Below, in pieces: positions 59,653 to 64,000 of a DNA stretch of 64,000 bases (its first letter is position 1; every line of letters starts with the position of its first letter). Made by a program: the position numbers and the translations under genes. The DNA comes from Macropodus opercularis (lineage: Eukaryota > Chordata > Actinopteri > Anabantiformes > Osphronemidae), in contig CM061096.1 of NCBI GenBank assembly GCA_030770545.1, positions 9,157,501 through 9,221,500 on the forward strand, written 5' to 3'. The notes under the pieces were generated by a model. That model was not told the origin of the DNA, searched no databases, and saw nothing but the letters and a program-made list of their open reading frames with translations.

Positions 59653-61767
59653 CACGAGACGGCAGCGAGAAGACGACTCATTTAGCTTTGAGTGAAAGTG
59701 TTCCTGCTGCGAAGCACTTAGATGCTTTACTTAAGTAAAAGCACCAGCAGTGCAGTAACAAAGGCCACATCCTGGTCTACTGACATGATCCAGATTTTAA
59801 CTACACATACTGACATTTGACAGAGTCGACTGAATGCAAGGTATTAATCCAGACTAATGGCAGGATTTCATTTCATTTGTGGGACGATTTCCCCCGATGC
59901 TATGCTATTAGGTTGTTGTCCCTGTTGGAAACGTCATGCGCTCCATTCATCACCCTCCCAAAGCAGCTTTAGACAAGCTTGATCTGTTGATCATCCCAGA
60001 GATTTGAGCTGTAGGTCTCCCGTTCTTCCTAATTGATCACCCAGATCCAATAAGACTCTGACCCTGACAAGAACTGAGAACTTTCCGTGTTTCCTCTCCT
60101 CAGATCCTTGTCATGCTCCGCTGACAGCTGGTTGACGCAGTCTGTGTGTGGACAGTGGGTCTTGGCTGCTGAACGCCACCTAAAGGATGACGGGGCAGGT
60201 ACTGAGGTGCGAAAGCAACCTTTCTACCGGCAGATGAGCAGGTGCAACACGTGTTCCACCTTGGCTATAGATATGATCTTTAGCCTTTTCCTCACGCTCA
60301 CGTGTTCAAGGATCAGATTGACCTTTTCCCCCTGCTATTATGTAGCTGCTATGCCGTTGTTCAGGATCAACACGAACCCTTGGGTACGGCCCGGGTTCTG
60401 TGATCAGCGTACCGCTCCCTGTGTTCTCAGCTGTGACGTGATGGAGTCTGCAGCTCGGTGTTCAGCCTGTGTTGTGTCTGGAGTCGCTCGCTCGCGTTTA
60501 GTATTCCCCAAACAATACACACTCGGTGGGTTGTTAAATAGTGAACGAGGGTGTTTAGAAGCAGCCTTTAGCGGGTGGGATTCTGGGGTTTTATGCATGA
60601 AATAGCCAAGTTGAAAACTCAAATTCACGCTGTGTCAACATTAACTGCTGATTTCAAACACAGGCAGCGAGCGCCACTTGCTCTTTGAGTTCTTTTTTGT
60701 ATGGTAGAAATGATGATTGACCATCTAACTGTGTTCAGTGTAGCACAGCCACGTGTCCTGTTCAGCTGAAGGAAGTGTCTGTTACGCCTAATATCGCTCC
60801 CTCACAACATTTACTCTGATTTAACTAAGATTTTCTACTTTTACCACTTCGGCCTCACATGGATTAAGTCAGGTTGATTACATAGGTCATTTCTAACTCA
60901 TCGTTGGCTTCTGTTGTTCAGTGATGTGAGTAACGACAGCAAATCAAAGTCGATGCCTTCCCCAGTCTTCCCTTTCATTTCCCTCTGGGCGAGCCGCACA
61001 AGAAAATTGCAACTGAAAGGCAGCAAATGAAGGACTGTAAACAAGCTATCAATAGTGTGACAGGCATGAGAATATTGTTATTTGGTTTGTTGGTGAATTC
61101 ACGTGTTTCGGTGATTTTGTGCTATTTCCCATCACCGTCGTAAAGGTGAACAGCTTTGAATGCAATGAACAGAGGACGTAACACAACCGACGTAGAGTGA
61201 AACGAAGCACTGCTGCAGCAAACTCAGTGTTAGACGCCATTGTTAAGAAATGTGAAATTCTCCTTTAGCGCGTCTGTTATGACGGCAGTAGATCTGCTGC
61301 TTCTCCGGTAGCGGTGAGTTGTGTTTCTACGTTTATGATGGGTGTGAATGCTGCTCGAGTTTGAGAGGACGGCAAAAGGTCTTAGAGTTTAATACAGTTT
61401 ACCTTAGAAAGTTACCAGTGGGGTGAAAAAACAAACACAGCTACGTCGGTTTAGCACATACAGGGTAGTTTTGTAATCGTAAGCTCTTAATCCGTGGCTC
61501 AGTGATGACTGGCATCATTAATTTAGGCACATAAAGCACGGGACTGTTTACATACAGACCCGTCTGGCTGAGTTTATGTTAAATGTGAGAGTGAAAGATA
61601 TGAAGGGAGTGAATGTGACCCAAACGAAGGCCAGACTGAACTGCAGCGAAGTCACGTCATGTCATCCATCGCCCATGAAGCGCTGAGGAGCAAACGTGTT
61701 TTAATGCACTGAGCAGGTTGTTTGAAATGTGTTTTGTCCCTCCGACGAGTGATCCGTACAAAGACTC

Positions 61768-61773
61768 AATAAA
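61768..61773 (+). terminator. Plus-strand polyadenylation signal AATAAA (candidate)
   Basis: A canonical AATAAA in CTCAATAAAGATACTG, followed 20-30 bases later by a TATATGTG stretch that could serve as the downstream GU-rich element. No coding exon that would use it was identified. It may end a transcript whose exons I could not recognise. Confidence 0.3.
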
Positions 61774-61805
61774 GATACTGACTGTACTATATGTGCACCC
61801 TTAAC

Positions 61806-64000
61806 TTTATTTCACAGTACTTTGTCTGAAAGCAGGTAACAGAGTAATAGGAAATAAAATAAAAAAAAAACACATCTTGTGCTCTTGTTTGTTTTGATGA
61901 ATTTTAACAACAACTGCTGATCTTTCTAAAGGTTTTCTCAACACTCTAAAGTCTTATTGGACACAGAAGTGCTACAATATGCAGTATAAAAATCAGGTTG
62001 CTAAATAGCTAAATGGACTACAAACCTGACGCCTCTCAGAAGATAATGGAATGACTTTTATAAAAAAGAACAATAAACGGAGACTTGTCAACAGTGCCAG
62101 CATGGAAATAAAACAAAAGTACATTTACAACTGTACACATATCCCAAAGTCTTAAGGCGGTTGAAATATTAAGTCAGACAACCAAGTTAACACGTTATAA
62201 GTTGCTTACATAACACATTCACATCAGGCCCATGAGTGCTTCACTGCACATTAATGAATAATAACGACAGCATCGTGACAAATTACTGATGGAATCAAGT
62301 CGTAAAAACAGATTCGGAGCAACAAGCTGGCGTCGACTGCGATCTCACTTCGCTGTCCACAGGCACGACAGTATTGGTGATGTTTGACGTCTGCTGCTGA
62401 TGTCAGAGCTGGTCGAGGTTACGTGAATTGACATAAAAAAGGTCCCAGTGTTTCTGAAAAACGTCTTGTGAATGTTGTGGAAATGCAGAAACATTGGATT
62501 TAAAAAAGCAATTAATTTCACTTGAAGTTTTCACAACATAAAACTATTAACTCAGTTTAGTTTCAGTTGTTAAAGCAAATAAAACATATTTCCATGTGTT
62601 TTAGTGGGCATTTACATGGACAACAGTGCCTGAACTGAAACATCAATAGAGAAAAAGTGGAAAGCGCTTAAAACCAATCCAAGACAATACATTCAATGGG
62701 TACAATTCACAGAAGAGCAGATCGGCTGTTTTTAAATGTTTATGTGGGAAAAATTACCTTGAAGAGCTGCTTCCTGTTTTTTAATAAACCCACAGAGACA
62801 GGACATGTAGTTATTTTACAAGTAGGAAGGAAGGTTGACAGCATTTATTGCTCATTCATAAATATGTAAAGAAACACCATGAGCCTGTTTGGAATAAGTT
62901 ATGTAATCAACAACATCAACAATAATAATAATAATATTAATAAAAAAGCATTAAGTCTCACATTTACCCAAAAAAACAATTCGTGATATACAAATTCACA
63001 GCCAGTAAGTCTGAGGGTTCAGTTTCACATTCTCAAATTTGACTCATGTATGCATGTTGATATTTGTCTGTTAAGCTTCCTAATATACAGACTTAACAGC
63101 CTAGCAGTTAAAAACAAAAGGAAACCTCTCAGCAAGCAGCAAGGCTCTATCCAAATTACAGACTGCTTTAACTTCTGATCAGACATATGCAATATACAGT
63201 AACACACTGGAAAAAACAGTGAAGCAAAGAAAAGTAGCGTTAAATAAATACGTCTTGGAAATATACATAAAAGCTGCCATAGACAGATCAGGAAACGTAT
63301 CTGTTACATTCATTCATCGGGCGACCTTGCAGGGACGAACAGCTGTTTGTGAACCGAAGCAACAGGTCACAGAGTGCAGCTACTTTCCCGTTGAACTGAT
63401 TAATATTAGGCTTTCAGTACGATACCCCGTGTCTGGATATTAGTGTTTCTCCATGTTCTCACTTTTGAAGAAGTAACTGATACAAAAAAAACCCCAAAAC
63501 AAAACAAAGAGAGAAAACGTCAACATGGACCTAGCGTCATGGTCGTACGAGTCCCAGACAGAATTGTTGTAAACATTTCAGTTTTTTCTACTTTGGTACT
63601 AAAGATACAGATGATGATTAATGAAACTGATGGCTAATATTCATTACAGCATTAAATAAACAGCATCTGGCCTGCATTAAGTCGATCAGTGTCCAGTGAA
63701 TGATTAAGGGTTTTTTAAAAACATCCGTATTGTAACTGCATGTAAAAACTTAAAAAAAACCCCAACAAAACAAAATAGGCGGTTATGGTTAAAATGATGA
63801 AAGCTCTGACAGGTTTAAAGTGGGACATGCTGTTCTTCAGCAGCAAGTTGGACTAAATGAACAACAGCCCATTTGTGAACCTGATTCAGTCGGTAATACT
63901 TTTCCATTTACACAGCAAACATTGCAAATATAGAATCCACGTCTGTACATAGCTTTGTTGGACTAAATATATGCAGGGAGACAAGAAAAGAAGTCATGGT
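61806..64000 (-). other. Possible 3' untranslated region of a minus-strand gene beyond the window
   Basis: A minus-strand AATAAA (61811-61806) opens 2.2 kb of A/T-rich sequence with no coding content, many short T/A tracts and an AAT repeat near 62,920-62,940. Its texture is that of a long vertebrate 3' untranslated region, and it begins just across from a plus-strand signal. In human, ELFN1 lies beyond MAD1L1 in the orientation that would fit, but nothing in the sequence itself names the gene. Confidence 0.3.

Larger units (their letters stand above)
53110..61767. other. Long noncoding tract, fifth part
   Basis: No recognisable gene. It contains two old interspersed repeats (53,620-53,766 and 56,030-56,215), a TG microsatellite at 59,103 and a G11 run at 59,642. 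Open frames of 129 codons (minus, 55,877-56,266, overlapping the repeat) and 172 codons (plus, 60,087-60,605) have no familiar domain. The last few hundred bases may be the 3' end of a plus-strand transcript. Confidence 0.35.

Noticed and set aside
60087..60605. 172-codon plus-strand open frame
   Set aside because: It is Cys- and Ser-rich in a way that looks random, with no homology, no clear start context and no exon partners. It does not resemble the MAD1L1 C-terminus.

Overview
This window looks like nuclear DNA from a ray-finned fish, most likely a teleost. The genes have many short exons separated by GT-AG introns. The proteins are clearly vertebrate, and their order matches part of human 7p22. 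The diffuse repeats (a Tc1/mariner relic and two interspersed families common in teleosts) fit the same origin. Nothing suggests prokaryotic, organellar or viral DNA.

Left part, 1-15,006, is a compact gene block. TTYH3 (minus strand) contributes only its first coding exon at 852-977, and its GC-rich promoter lies to the right. SNX8 (plus strand) has 13 coding exons between 3,005 and 8,621 and reads as an intact 520-residue sorting nexin, with a GC-AG fourth intron. NUDT1/MTH1 (minus strand) has three coding exons between 9,792 and 11,940, giving 156 residues with an intact Nudix box. MRM2 (plus strand) has two coding exons, 12,624-12,921 and 14,576-15,006, giving 242 residues with a complete K-D-K-E methyltransferase tetrad. 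SNX8 and NUDT1 meet tail to tail with facing polyadenylation signals. NUDT1 and MRM2 are head to head across a short shared promoter region. TTYH3 and SNX8 are also head to head.

The most striking structure is in MRM2 intron 1. Exactly at the 5' splice site begins a tandem array of 68 units of 16 bp (12,922-14,009) with no net indel. Each unit repeats the splice-donor sequence itself, so the true donor is followed by dozens of near-identical decoys. The reading frame stops within the second unit, so only the first donor can give the normal protein.

Right part, 15,007-64,000, holds no gene I can recognise. In human, MAD1L1 lies directly downstream of MRM2, but I see no MAD1L1 exon here. The 49 kb contains microsatellites, homopolymers, a decayed Tc1/mariner-like element (about 42,770-43,325), three old interspersed repeats, a promoter-like GC-box/CCAAT cluster near 26,070, one exon-like open segment (52,976-53,109), and several AT-rich homeodomain-site blocks that could be conserved regulatory elements. 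Near 61,770-61,811 two polyadenylation signals face each other, as at the SNX8/NUDT1 boundary. This suggests that the last 2.2 kb is the 3' untranslated region of a minus-strand gene beyond the window; ELFN1 is a guess from human synteny.

The genes do not form one pathway. TTYH3 is a membrane protein, SNX8 sorts endosomal cargo, NUDT1 clears oxidised nucleotides, and MRM2 methylates mitochondrial 16S rRNA. Their closeness reflects old vertebrate gene order and shared promoters.
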